Positions 57,491-64,000 of a DNA stretch of 64,000 nt are shown piece by piece. The stretch is taken from NCBI GenBank assembly GCA_017621205.1, contig JAGATQ010000058.1:25747-89746 (forward strand), in the 5' to 3' direction. A model generated the notes under the pieces. It saw nothing but the letters and a program-made list of their open reading frames with translations, had not been told where the DNA came from and did no database searches. The position numbers were made by a program, and so were the translations under genes. Position 1 is the first letter of the stretch, and every line of letters starts with the position of its first letter. This DNA comes from Lachnospira sp. (GTDB taxonomy: Bacteria; Bacillota; Clostridia; Lachnospirales; Lachnospiraceae).

Positions 57491-58279
57491 TTGAATAGCA
57501 AAAAGACAAAAGAACAAAAAAGAGAACAATTGTTGCAACGAATTAAAGGTTTTCGCCTGCTGGATGATGATTTCATGACAAAGTGCTTCGAGAATAACAT
57601 TGAATGCACAGAGCTGTTACTGCACATAGTAATGGATAAGCCGGATTTGATTGTAAAAAAGGCACAAACACAGTACAGCTTGAAGAATCTGCAAGGTCGT
57701 TCCGTACGATTAGACGTATATGCAGAAGATAGTGAGAATAAAAAGTATAATGTTGAGGTGCAAAGAACGGACAGGGGAGCAGGAACCAGACGTGCCAGAT
57801 ATAACAGCAGCCTGATTGACGCAAATACTATTTTGCCGGGTGCTGATGTAGACGAACTGCCAGAGACTTATGTAATATTTATAACGGAAAATGATGTGTT
57901 AAGGAAAGGCAAACCGATATATCATATTAACCGTGTGATTGAAGAAACAGGTGAGTCTTTTGATGATGGTTCGCATATCATATATGTGAATGGTGCATAT
58001 CGTGATGATACTCCGTTAGGTAAATTAATGCATGATTTTTCTTGTTCCAATCCTGCCGATATGAATTATAAAGTGTTAGCAGAGCGGACGAGATATTTTA
58101 AGGAAGATAAGGAGGGCTTGGAATCTATGTGTAAGGTTGTAGAAGATATGATAAATGAGGAAGTAAAAGAAATTGCAATGAGGATGTTGGAGGATGGTAA
58201 GCTATCTATAGAGGAAGTAGCAATGTATGTTGGTCTAAGTGCAGAAGAAGTGAAAAAGATTTCTGATGAGATGTCTTAG
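57491..58279 (+). CDS. Rpn/PD-(D/E)xK nuclease family protein
   Basis: 262 aa, TTG start. FRLLDDDFMTKCFENN start, nuclease core VRLDVYAEDSENKKYNVEVQR with the acidic/ExQ variant of the motif, then ARYNSSLIDANTILPG and YVIFITEND. This is the recombination-promoting-nuclease/PDDEXK transposase-like family, usually a phase-variable or mobile-element-linked DNase; IEEVAMYVGLSAEEVKKI is the C-terminal helix-turn-helix-like end. The 267 bp upstream (57224-57490) contain no gene. Confidence 0.8.
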   Translation: MNSKKTKEQKREQLLQRIKGFRLLDDDFMTKCFENNIECTELLLHIVMDKPDLIVKKAQTQYSLKNLQGRSVRLDVYAEDSENKKYNVEVQRTDRGAGTRRARYNSSLIDANTILPGADVDELPETYVIFITENDVLRKGKPIYHINRVIEETGESFDDGSHIIYVNGAYRDDTPLGKLMHDFSCSNPADMNYKVLAERTRYFKEDKEGLESMCKVVEDMINEEVKEIAMRMLEDGKLSIEEVAMYVGLSAEEVKKISDEMS

Positions 58280-58377
58280 GATAAGGTATATCTTTATAAA
58301 TATGGCTATGTATTGAGGTATAAAATTGTAATAAACCTAATTGAATGGTTATAAGAAAGATACAGTGAGGAAGAAAA

Positions 58378-59637
58378 ATGAGTCTAGCAGAAAAATTGGA
58401 TTTATATAGTAAAGAGTATTGGGATTTTAGAAATTCAAAAAATGAAGGAATTCATAAAATTGCAAATTATCCAGCACCTATGGTGGCGCCTATGCAGCAT
58501 GAGCTATTGCAACTATTAGTTAATGAGAATCCAAATTATCATAATATGTTAGACCCATTTCATGGTACAGGGGTTACTCTTGTTGAAGGACAAGAGATTG
58601 GGTTGGAAGTTTTTGGAATAGATATAAATCCATATGCACATATTATTTCATTAGCTAAGCTTGAAAAATACAATCCAGATGAAATAAAACAGGCAAATAC
58701 TAATATGTTAAATCGTATAGAGTTATTGAAAAATGATGGAAGTTATGAGAGATATTCTTTTGATAATATTAGTAAGTGGTTTAGAGACGACGTTATAGAG
58801 AGTTTATCTATTATAAGAGCAGCAATTGAGCAGGAACAAAATCGTAAAAATAGGCGATACTATTGGTTATGTTTTGGAGAAATAGTGAAAAAATATAGTA
58901 ATACAAGAACATCTACCTTTAAATTGCATGTTAAAGAAGCAGAAAAAATAGAGGAAATGGAAAATCATATATATAGAGATTTTAAAAAGAAGATAGAGGA
59001 AACATATATTTTAATTGGTTATCCTCCAGTAGGAAAATTTGAACTCAAATGTGGTGATTCTAATAGTATTATGACGGAGTTGGAAAAGGAATCTTTTGAT
59101 ATAATATGTACATCACCACCATATGGTGATAATGGAACAACTGTAACATATGGGCAGTTTTCCACTTTGCAGTTATTATGGATAGACAGCAATGATTTCA
59201 AATATGATAATTCTTGTATTGATAACTATTCCAAGATTGATTCATTGAGTCTGGGTGGTACATTGTCAAGAAACAATGCTTTTTATTGTTCACCATTGCT
59301 TAGTGATTATATAGAAAAAATATCTCCACATAAACGAAAAAAAATAATGCAATTTTATTCGGATTACGAAAACTCATTTCGTTCAATGGTAAGGTTGCTT
59401 AAAATTAATGGAAGTATGGTGCTGACCTTGGGAAATAGAAAGGTAGATGGAATAGAATTTCCGTTTACACAAATAAATGCCGACATAGCACAACACTATG
59501 GTTTGAAAGTGGAATATGTAATAACGCGGAATATTCTAAACAAAAGAATGCCAAGAAAAGTATCAAGGTTATCAGATGGGCAATCAGTGAGTTCAATGTC
59601 TAAAGAAACTACATTATTATTAAAAAAGGAAAGCTGA
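58378..59637 (+). CDS. DNA methyltransferase (SPPY type)
   Basis: 419 aa. SAM motif I DPFHGTGVTLVEG at about 59-71, acidic FGIDINPYAH after it, and the catalytic TSPPYGDN at 245-252 with a later LGNRKVDG. Motif I comes before the catalytic motif, the reverse of the usual order of beta-class SPPY enzymes; either N4-cytosine or N6-adenine could be the target. The long middle (about 100-235) would hold target recognition. Two bases separate its stop from the GHKL gene. A start with AAGAAAAATG has only a weak purine site. Confidence 0.85.
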   Translation: MSLAEKLDLYSKEYWDFRNSKNEGIHKIANYPAPMVAPMQHELLQLLVNENPNYHNMLDPFHGTGVTLVEGQEIGLEVFGIDINPYAHIISLAKLEKYNPDEIKQANTNMLNRIELLKNDGSYERYSFDNISKWFRDDVIESLSIIRAAIEQEQNRKNRRYYWLCFGEIVKKYSNTRTSTFKLHVKEAEKIEEMENHIYRDFKKKIEETYILIGYPPVGKFELKCGDSNSIMTELEKESFDIICTSPPYGDNGTTVTYGQFSTLQLLWIDSNDFKYDNSCIDNYSKIDSLSLGGTLSRNNAFYCSPLLSDYIEKISPHKRKKIMQFYSDYENSFRSMVRLLKINGSMVLTLGNRKVDGIEFPFTQINADIAQHYGLKVEYVITRNILNKRMPRKVSRLSDGQSVSSMSKETTLLLKKES

Positions 59638-59639
59638 AG

Positions 59640-61919
59640 ATGAAAGAAATTAGAGCGAATATTTTAGAAGGTAAATATGAGGATATTTTAGCAGCAGTAC
59701 AAAGTCCAGTTATAACACTGACAGAACTAATTAAGAATGCTGCTGATTCTTGTTTAAATAAAGATGATCCAATTACAGTAAATATTTGTACAGAACATAA
59801 AACAATTGAAATTTTAGATACGGGAATAGGTATTTGTGAAGAAGAAATACAGCACTTGGGTGAAGCAGGATACTCCTCAAAAATGGTAGGAAATAATATA
59901 TCATCGCCTATTGATAATCCATTTTCGGGAAGTAAGGGGTTGGGTTTGCTAACAGCATTTTTTATTTCAGATGAACTTGAAATAAAAACATATTCTTTAG
60001 AGGATAAAAAGGCTTACTCCATTATTTGGACAAAAGGAAACCAAAAGTATAACTATGAAGAAATTGATGAGAAAATTATAGGAACAAGTATTTTGTTAAA
60101 AAATGTTAGTGACGAAAAATTAAAAATGATTTTGCTTCCGGAAGAAAAAGTGAAGTTGTTTATGACGTCTTTAAGGTTTTTTACAAACGACCCCAAACTA
60201 CCGAAGATTAGATTAATAATTGATGGTAAAGAAGAAAATTATTATCCTACAGAAACCTTAGAATCTTTTTATACTAGTAATAGGAAAGACAATAAGGGAT
60301 TTGTTGCTAAGGCCAGCTTTGAATATATTGATAACAAATTAATCTTGTCTTATCAGGATAATGTAACTGGATTTTATACATTTGATGCTAAGGTGATTGA
60401 TTTTAAGAATAGGAAAAGCGTAGATGAGTTCGTGACAAATATTAAAGCTCCAGAAAAAGGAGTAGTTCCAATTAGGAAAATTAGTGAGTCGGAATTGTTT
60501 GATGATTATTATTCTTCTGTAAAAGTACCAAGATTTTCAGGTGTATTTTATACATGGAGAAATCAAAAAGATGATAAATTAGAACAATGGCCTGTAGGGG
60601 TGAGAATTTATGTAAATAATTATAGTTTATATAGATATCTTGATAAAGATAATGATTGGCTAAATTTGTCGGAAGTTAGTCAGAATGTTAAAGCGACTAA
60701 TTATAAAATGAAAAATACTTATGGATATGTAGATATAGAATTCTATAATGAAAATCAAGAGAACTTAAAAATTTCAAAAGAAAGAAATGATTTTGTTGAT
60801 TCTCTGGCACAACGAAAATTTATAAAAATTATGAGAGAAATTATTGTGGCAGTATTTACGAGAATAGATATGATTGTTAAGAATCCGCCTATTCAGTCTT
60901 TAGAGATTAGAGATAATTTGATAACTGCCAGAGTGGGAGAAAAAATAAAATTAAGTGGCTATGTAATTTGTAATAATATTGGGTTGGACGATGTACAGTT
61001 AAGATATGATAAATCTGAAATTGTTATTGATGAGAATTGGAATGCTAGTACAACTAAAGTGGGTACTTATGAAGTTGAATTAATTTTTGCAGAAAAAGTT
61101 CATATTATTAAATTGCAATTTAAGGAAAAAATACCAGAATTTGCATTAACCAAAGACTCTATTGAAGTATATAAAGGAAATTCCGTTAATTTAAGAGAAT
61201 TTATAGCACGGAAATCTTGTAAAGACCTTTTAGAGGAAAGAATAGAAATTTTTCCTAAAAATAAAATTACAATTATTAAGAACGATTTATTTGACAAAGA
61301 TAATATAGTTGGACACCATATTGTATTGTATAAATATGGCGATTTTCAACGCACTTTATTTGTAAATGTTAAGGAAATTGAAAAGCAGCCTGGAGGAGGA
61401 GCAAAATCTCCTAGAATTGATGTGCTATTTCCGAAGTTAGATCAATTGAGGGATAAGTCATTTAAGATTCCTGAGTTGGTGGATGCTATTTCCTCATATT
61501 ATGTTGAAGCACCAACATTATGTATGGCTGCTATAAGAATATTAGTAGAGGCTTCATGTAAATCTTTTTTTCAGTATCTAAAAAATGAGGAAATAGATAT
61601 TAGTTTTGAAGGTTTGGTTAATAAAGTAATTAATTTGCAAAAATGTAGTGACAAAGAAAATGACTATAAAAATTATGTTTTGTCGCATGATTCTGATTTT
61701 GTTGATTCATTTAAAATGATATCAAGTAATTATAATGTGGCATTAGCGAGAGATGTGAAAACTAATATTAATCACCATATGAAAGAATTGGATTTAAATA
61801 AGTTTGTACATAACCCGTCAATTATTGCAACTGATACAACAGTTTATAAGACTATGCAAATATTTTCGCCATTACTTAATTATATTTTTGATGTGCTATT
61901 AATAGAAGAGGGGAAATAG
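59640..61919 (+). CDS. GHKL (Hsp90/MORC-like) ATPase with Ig-like and helical C-terminal regions
   Basis: 759 aa. Bergerat fold: N box ELIKNAADS (Glu29, Asn33, Asp36), G1 DTGIG (60-64), G2 GSKGLG (97-102). After the transducer region come two beta-rich Ig-like stretches at about 430-585 (ITARVGEKIKLSGYV; DSIEVYKGNSVNLREFI). The C-terminal 150 residues are helical with CMAAIRILVEASCK and LNKFVHNPS, which resemble DUF4145/HEPN-type helper domains only loosely. Immediately follows the methyltransferase, implying one system; probable DNA-sensing or clamp-like ATPase of a defence module. No restriction nuclease motif seen. Confidence 0.75.
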   Translation: MKEIRANILEGKYEDILAAVQSPVITLTELIKNAADSCLNKDDPITVNICTEHKTIEILDTGIGICEEEIQHLGEAGYSSKMVGNNISSPIDNPFSGSKGLGLLTAFFISDELEIKTYSLEDKKAYSIIWTKGNQKYNYEEIDEKIIGTSILLKNVSDEKLKMILLPEEKVKLFMTSLRFFTNDPKLPKIRLIIDGKEENYYPTETLESFYTSNRKDNKGFVAKASFEYIDNKLILSYQDNVTGFYTFDAKVIDFKNRKSVDEFVTNIKAPEKGVVPIRKISESELFDDYYSSVKVPRFSGVFYTWRNQKDDKLEQWPVGVRIYVNNYSLYRYLDKDNDWLNLSEVSQNVKATNYKMKNTYGYVDIEFYNENQENLKISKERNDFVDSLAQRKFIKIMREIIVAVFTRIDMIVKNPPIQSLEIRDNLITARVGEKIKLSGYVICNNIGLDDVQLRYDKSEIVIDENWNASTTKVGTYEVELIFAEKVHIIKLQFKEKIPEFALTKDSIEVYKGNSVNLREFIARKSCKDLLEERIEIFPKNKITIIKNDLFDKDNIVGHHIVLYKYGDFQRTLFVNVKEIEKQPGGGAKSPRIDVLFPKLDQLRDKSFKIPELVDAISSYYVEAPTLCMAAIRILVEASCKSFFQYLKNEEIDISFEGLVNKVINLQKCSDKENDYKNYVLSHDSDFVDSFKMISSNYNVALARDVKTNINHHMKELDLNKFVHNPSIIATDTTVYKTMQIFSPLLNYIFDVLLIEEGK

Positions 61920-61923
61920 TATC

Positions 61924-61945
61924 TGACCTCGTTTTGACCTCAAAA
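61924..61945 (+). promoter_or_regulatory. right integrase arm-type sites
   Basis: TGACCTCGTTT at 61924-61934 and TGACCTCAAAA at 61935-61945, same orientation and near-identical to 36439-36460. They lie about 100 bp inside the right attachment site. Confidence 0.65.
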
Positions 61946-62043
61946 AATCCCAAAACCTATTATATTCCATCAAAAATCAGCCAGCTCATTAGAAAAACAC
62001 CACGCAAAATCAACGATTTGCAACACCTAAACAGCACTCGAAT

Positions 62044-62100
62044 TCCGTGAGGGTGGACGTACTGTAGGTTCTGGTCGTGTGGCTAGCATCATTGAGTAAT
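62044..62100 (+). other. attR of element A: displaced tuf 3' end
   Basis: Repeat of 36295-36351, reading through the same last 17 codons and the TAA of tuf (stop at 62097-62099) with no tuf sequence before 62044. It is an attachment-site remnant and not a gene. Confidence 0.85.
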
Positions 62101-62132
62101 CTTTGATTTAGTATCATAGAAACTTAAATACA

Positions 62133-62171
62133 AGCCGTAATTCCTCATTTTATGAGGAGTTGCGGTTTTCT
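62133..62171 (+). terminator. terminator downstream of displaced tuf end
   Basis: CCGTAATTCCTCA, TTTTA loop, TGAGGAGTTGCGG then TTTTC. It is either the original tuf terminator now cut off by element A, or belongs to element B. A further AAGCCC..GGGCTT stem at about 62202-62236 and an ACGTGTA-TGA-TACACGT dyad at 62243-62259 follow. Confidence 0.75.
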
Positions 62172-62301
62172 TTTGTTTAGAGAAGATTAACGAACAAAGA
62201 AAAAGCCCTTTTCAAGTTCTTCACTCAAAATGGGCTTGTGATACGTGTATGATACACGTTGAAAAAAACAGGAATCTCGGTGTTGTACGTACTGTGCGGA
62301 C

Positions 62302-62742
62302 CTAATCTTCTTTGTGAGGCCAGTTAATCTTCCATTCAAAATACTCTTCTTTGGTAATTTTACCGGAGGCTAAGTCCTCTTTTTTCTTTTTCCAGGTATT
62401 CAGGAAATCATTCAGTAAAGAATAATCAAAACCAACAGCGATATGTTTCTCGGTAGGGTCTTCGGGATTTGCAACTTCGTAGAGGGGCATATTGTAATGC
62501 TCATCCAATTCAAAGAGGGCATACATCACGTCTTCCGCTGCATAGAGGGAAGGCTCATAGATGGAGCGGTAATTACAGTTTAGGGCTTTTGCCAGCTCCT
62601 GTATCATATACTCTTTGGGTGTGCGGTTGCCGATTTCGTACTGACGGATTCGTACGTCGGATAAGCCCACAGCTTCACCGAGCTGCGCCTGCGTCAGTTT
62701 GCGGAAATTTCTGATTCGTTTTATTCGTTCACCAATAGCCAT
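62302..62742 (-). CDS. XRE-family repressor of element B
   Basis: 146 aa, AAGGAG before the ATG. N-terminal helix-turn-helix (LTQAQLGEAVGLSDVRIRQYEIGNRTP in pieces) then a C-terminal region including DYSLLNDFLNTWKKKKEDLASG. It is divergent from the excisionase-like gene, and the region between holds repeated GTAAC/GTTAC dyads, a lambda-like repressor arrangement. Probably represses excision/integration genes. Confidence 0.85.
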   Translation of the reverse strand: MAIGERIKRIRNFRKLTQAQLGEAVGLSDVRIRQYEIGNRTPKEYMIQELAKALNCNYRSIYEPSLYAAEDVMYALFELDEHYNMPLYEVANPEDPTEKHIAVGFDYSLLNDFLNTWKKKKEDLASGKITKEEYFEWKINWPHKED

Positions 62743-62797
62743 CGTGTAACTCCTTCCAATTTAGTAATAGTAACAATATCGTTTCTGATAACACAAT

Positions 62798-62811
62798 AAC
62801 ATAAATGTTAC
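62798..62811. promoter_or_regulatory. repressor operator near XRE gene
   Basis: AACATAAATGTTAC, related to the operators at 62939-62950 and 62972-62987. A weaker GTAACAATATCGTTTC lies at about 62770-62785. Confidence 0.5.
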
Positions 62812-62928
62812 TGTATGGCAATAAAAAAGTGCACAATTAAGGACAGAATGAAGAGCTGGGTGTATGGGGAAGTAATTTCTATAAAAAGAAGCATTTTTTA
62901 TAAGTGATAAATATTTTTCGTTCATCCC

Positions 62929-62987
62929 TTGACAGAAACATATATGTTACTATATAATCAAAACACAAACAGTAACAATATAGTTAC
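62929..62987 (+). promoter_or_regulatory. operator-bearing promoter of element B xis-int
   Basis: TTGACA (62929-62934), 18 bp, TATAAT (62953-62958). The spacer contains the dyad AACATATATGTT, and GTAACAATATAGTTAC lies just downstream at 62972-62987. A repressor bound here would block both polymerase binding and escape. Confidence 0.75.
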
Positions 62988-63013
62988 TAATTAGATAACG
63001 GGAGGTGAGTGCC

Positions 63014-63040
63014 ATGTGCAAGAGCATACATAAGTTTTAG
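63014..63040 (+). CDS. possible 8-codon leader peptide
   Basis: ATG TGC AAG AGC ATA CAT AAG TTT TAG preceded by GGGAGGTGA at a good distance. It ends 18 bp before the excisionase-like start. May couple or tune translation of that gene; too short to be certain. Confidence 0.3.
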   Translation: MCKSIHKF

Positions 63041-63058
63041 TGGAAAGGAGGAAGGAGT

Positions 63059-63244
63059 ATGACGAATCGCTATTTATCTGCAAAGGAAGTTGCAGGACTT
63101 CTGGGAATTGCAGAATCAACCGCTTACGCAGTCATTCGTGGATGGAATAAGGAACTGAAAGCACAGGGTTATTTTACCAAGGCAGGTTCCATTCCGAGAG
63201 CCTACTTTGAGAAGAAGTGCTACGGATATGGCGAAGCGCAATAG
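63059..63244 (+). CDS. excisionase-like protein of element B
   Basis: 61 aa, GGAGGAAGGAG before the ATG. EVAGLLGIAESTAYAVIRGWNKEL then PRAYFEKKCYGYG; same length and layout as the protein at 55917-56102. Controlled by the promoter at 62929. It precedes the broken integrase, so it is now probably without a partner unless the element A integrase serves. Confidence 0.8.
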   Translation: MTNRYLSAKEVAGLLGIAESTAYAVIRGWNKELKAQGYFTKAGSIPRAYFEKKCYGYGEAQ

Positions 63245-63321
63245 ATGAACTTTGATAACTGAATAAGCCATACCCGGAGTAATTCCGGGTGTGGCGGCTA
63301 CAAGAAAGAGAGGTAATGAAT

Positions 63322-63876
63322 ATGCCGGTTTATAAGGACGAGAAACGAAACACTTGGTTTTGTAAGTGCAACTATAAGGATTGGCTTGGTGAGAGTAAAT
63401 CCAAGATGAAACGGGGATTTGCTACCAAGAAGGATGCGCAGCAGTGGGAACGTGATTTTTTGCAGAAGCAGAGTGCCAGCATGGATATGAAGTTTGCTTC
63501 CTTTGTGGATGTGTACTTTGAGGATAAGGCACCGAGACTGAAGGAGCGTTCCATAATGACGAAGCGGACATTAAATGAGATTACTGCTGTGGATATTATC
63601 AAGTGGCAGAATGCACTTTTGAATCAGGATTATAAGCCAACGTATCTGAGGATGATACAGAATCAGATGACAGCGCTTTTTAACCACGCAGAGAAGTTCT
63701 ATGATTTGAAAGATAATCCCTGCAAGAAGGTGGATAAAATGGGGCGTCCCAATGCTAAGGAGTTAAACTTCTGGACCAAGGATGAGTATGAACAGTTTAT
63801 ACAAGGTTTTAGTCCGGATGAGGAGATGTACCGAATTATCTTTCAGATGTTATTCTGGCTTGGATGCCGGGTAGGG
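63322..63876 (+). pseudogene. tyrosine integrase of element B, truncated
   Basis: Starts MPVYKDEKRNTWFCK (ATG at 63322, AGAGAGG upstream) and follows the element A integrase to residue about 182, GCRVG, including the first catalytic Arg. An in-frame deletion removes about 14 residues of the core-binding domain, where A has YMIESHIVPYFGGRK. At about 63876 the homology stops and an insertion sequence begins; the frame closes at 63885. All of His, second Arg and Tyr are lost, so it cannot recombine DNA. Confidence 0.85.
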
Positions 63877-64000
63877 TGTCAATGACGGTGATAAAATGTA
63901 AGAAAAAGGCGTTTAAATTTTGTAAGTTTTTTGATGTATCTTAGAATGTGATACACTCTTATAAATACGTTATAGGAGTGATTAACAAATGAAAGGAAAC
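63877..64000 (+). mobile_element. left end of an insertion sequence (possibly IS21-like)
   Basis: Integrase homology ends at GTAGGG and a new sequence begins with TGTCAATGACGG. Repeated AAAATGTAAG and TTTTGTAAG strings near the end recall the multiple terminal repeats of the IS21 family. A new ATG at 63989 after AGGAGTG starts a gene (MKGN...) cut by the window. Family call is weak; the right end is outside. Confidence 0.5.

Larger units (their letters stand above)
36295..62099 (+). mobile_element. integrative element A, about 25.75 kb, in tuf
   Basis: Bounded by the tuf-end repeat (36295-36351 and 62044-62100), with integrase arm-type direct repeats just inside each end. Carries a tyrosine integrase and an excisionase-like gene, a replication-type ATPase, RecT/YqaJ, two toxin-antitoxin pairs, a methyltransferase-GHKL pair and a Sel1/AAA+/LRR run. 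I see no relaxase, coupling protein, type IV secretion or capsid gene, so it is an integrative element that may need a helper. Most of it is visibly AT-richer than the core genes. Confidence 0.85.

Noticed and set aside
62044..62100. Partial second tuf gene (pseudogene)
   Set aside because: Only the last 17 codons are present, with unrelated sequence upstream and integrase-site repeats nearby; it is an attachment-site copy.
36295..62100. Element A as a prophage or a self-transmissible conjugative element
   Set aside because: No capsid, portal, terminase, relaxase, coupling protein or secretion genes are visible, despite RecT/YqaJ and DUF932.
1..64000. rRNA or tRNA genes
   Set aside because: No tRNA-like cloverleaf or rRNA sequence was noticed; this was by eye, so a covariance scan could still find one.

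Overview
The window reads as a chromosome segment of a motile Clostridia-type Firmicute, most likely a Lachnospiraceae member (Roseburia/Eubacterium/Butyrivibrio-like). The grounds are strong GGAGG ribosome sites, GTG/TTG starts on translation genes, TTGACA-17-TATAAT promoters, the rpmG-secE-nusG-rplKA / rplJL-rpoBC / rpsL-rpsG-fusA-tuf order, a FliD-like protein, a DUF115/Maf motility glycosyltransferase and a chemoreceptor. The genus is inference.

Region 1 (1-14.3 kb) is a surface or flagellar glycan locus: a DUF115/Maf-like protein, a MATE transporter, a TPR-sulfatase, a LicC-like cytidylyltransferase, a GT2-TagF fusion, an atypical FliD-like protein on the other strand, a CgeB-like and a GT4 glycosyltransferase. 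Its spacers carry long imperfect palindromes and a 76-bp tandem array rather than genes.

Region 2 (14.3-36.4 kb) is the housekeeping block. rpmG-secE-nusG-rplK-rplA is separated from rplJ-rplL-rpoB-rpoC by an inserted CgeB-like glycosyltransferase, a chemoreceptor and a divergent KAS III homologue. A second MATE gene sits between rpoC and rpsL. Promoters, terminators, an L10 leader, two matching hairpins before rplK and rplA, and a branched leader before tuf can be read directly.

Region 3 (36.3-62.1 kb) is a 25.75-kb integrative element (element A) inserted in the 3' end of tuf. The last ~55 bp of tuf are repeated at 62044-62100 with only synonymous differences, and TGACCTCGTTT-type direct repeats lie just inside both ends. 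It carries a tyrosine integrase with an excisionase-like gene, a replication-type ATPase, a DUF932-YqaJ-RecT-DUF5688 recombination module, a RelE/ParE-type and a PIN-type toxin-antitoxin pair, a lone Phd-like antitoxin, a Sel1/AAA+/unknown/LRR gene run, a 611-aa orphan, an Rpn-type nuclease and a DNA methyltransferase-GHKL ATPase pair. No relaxase, conjugation or capsid gene is visible.

Region 4 (62.1-64 kb) is the start of a second, related element (B) lying directly behind the displaced tuf end: XRE repressor, operator-bearing promoter, excisionase-like gene, and an integrase broken by an in-frame deletion and by an insertion sequence whose left end begins near 63877.

The signals most likely to be new are (i) a three-copy palindromic repeat family with compensatory changes in several stems, (ii) the methyltransferase-GHKL pair as a candidate defence module, (iii) the Sel1/AAA+/unknown/LRR run, and (iv) tuf as an integration site with tandem elements.
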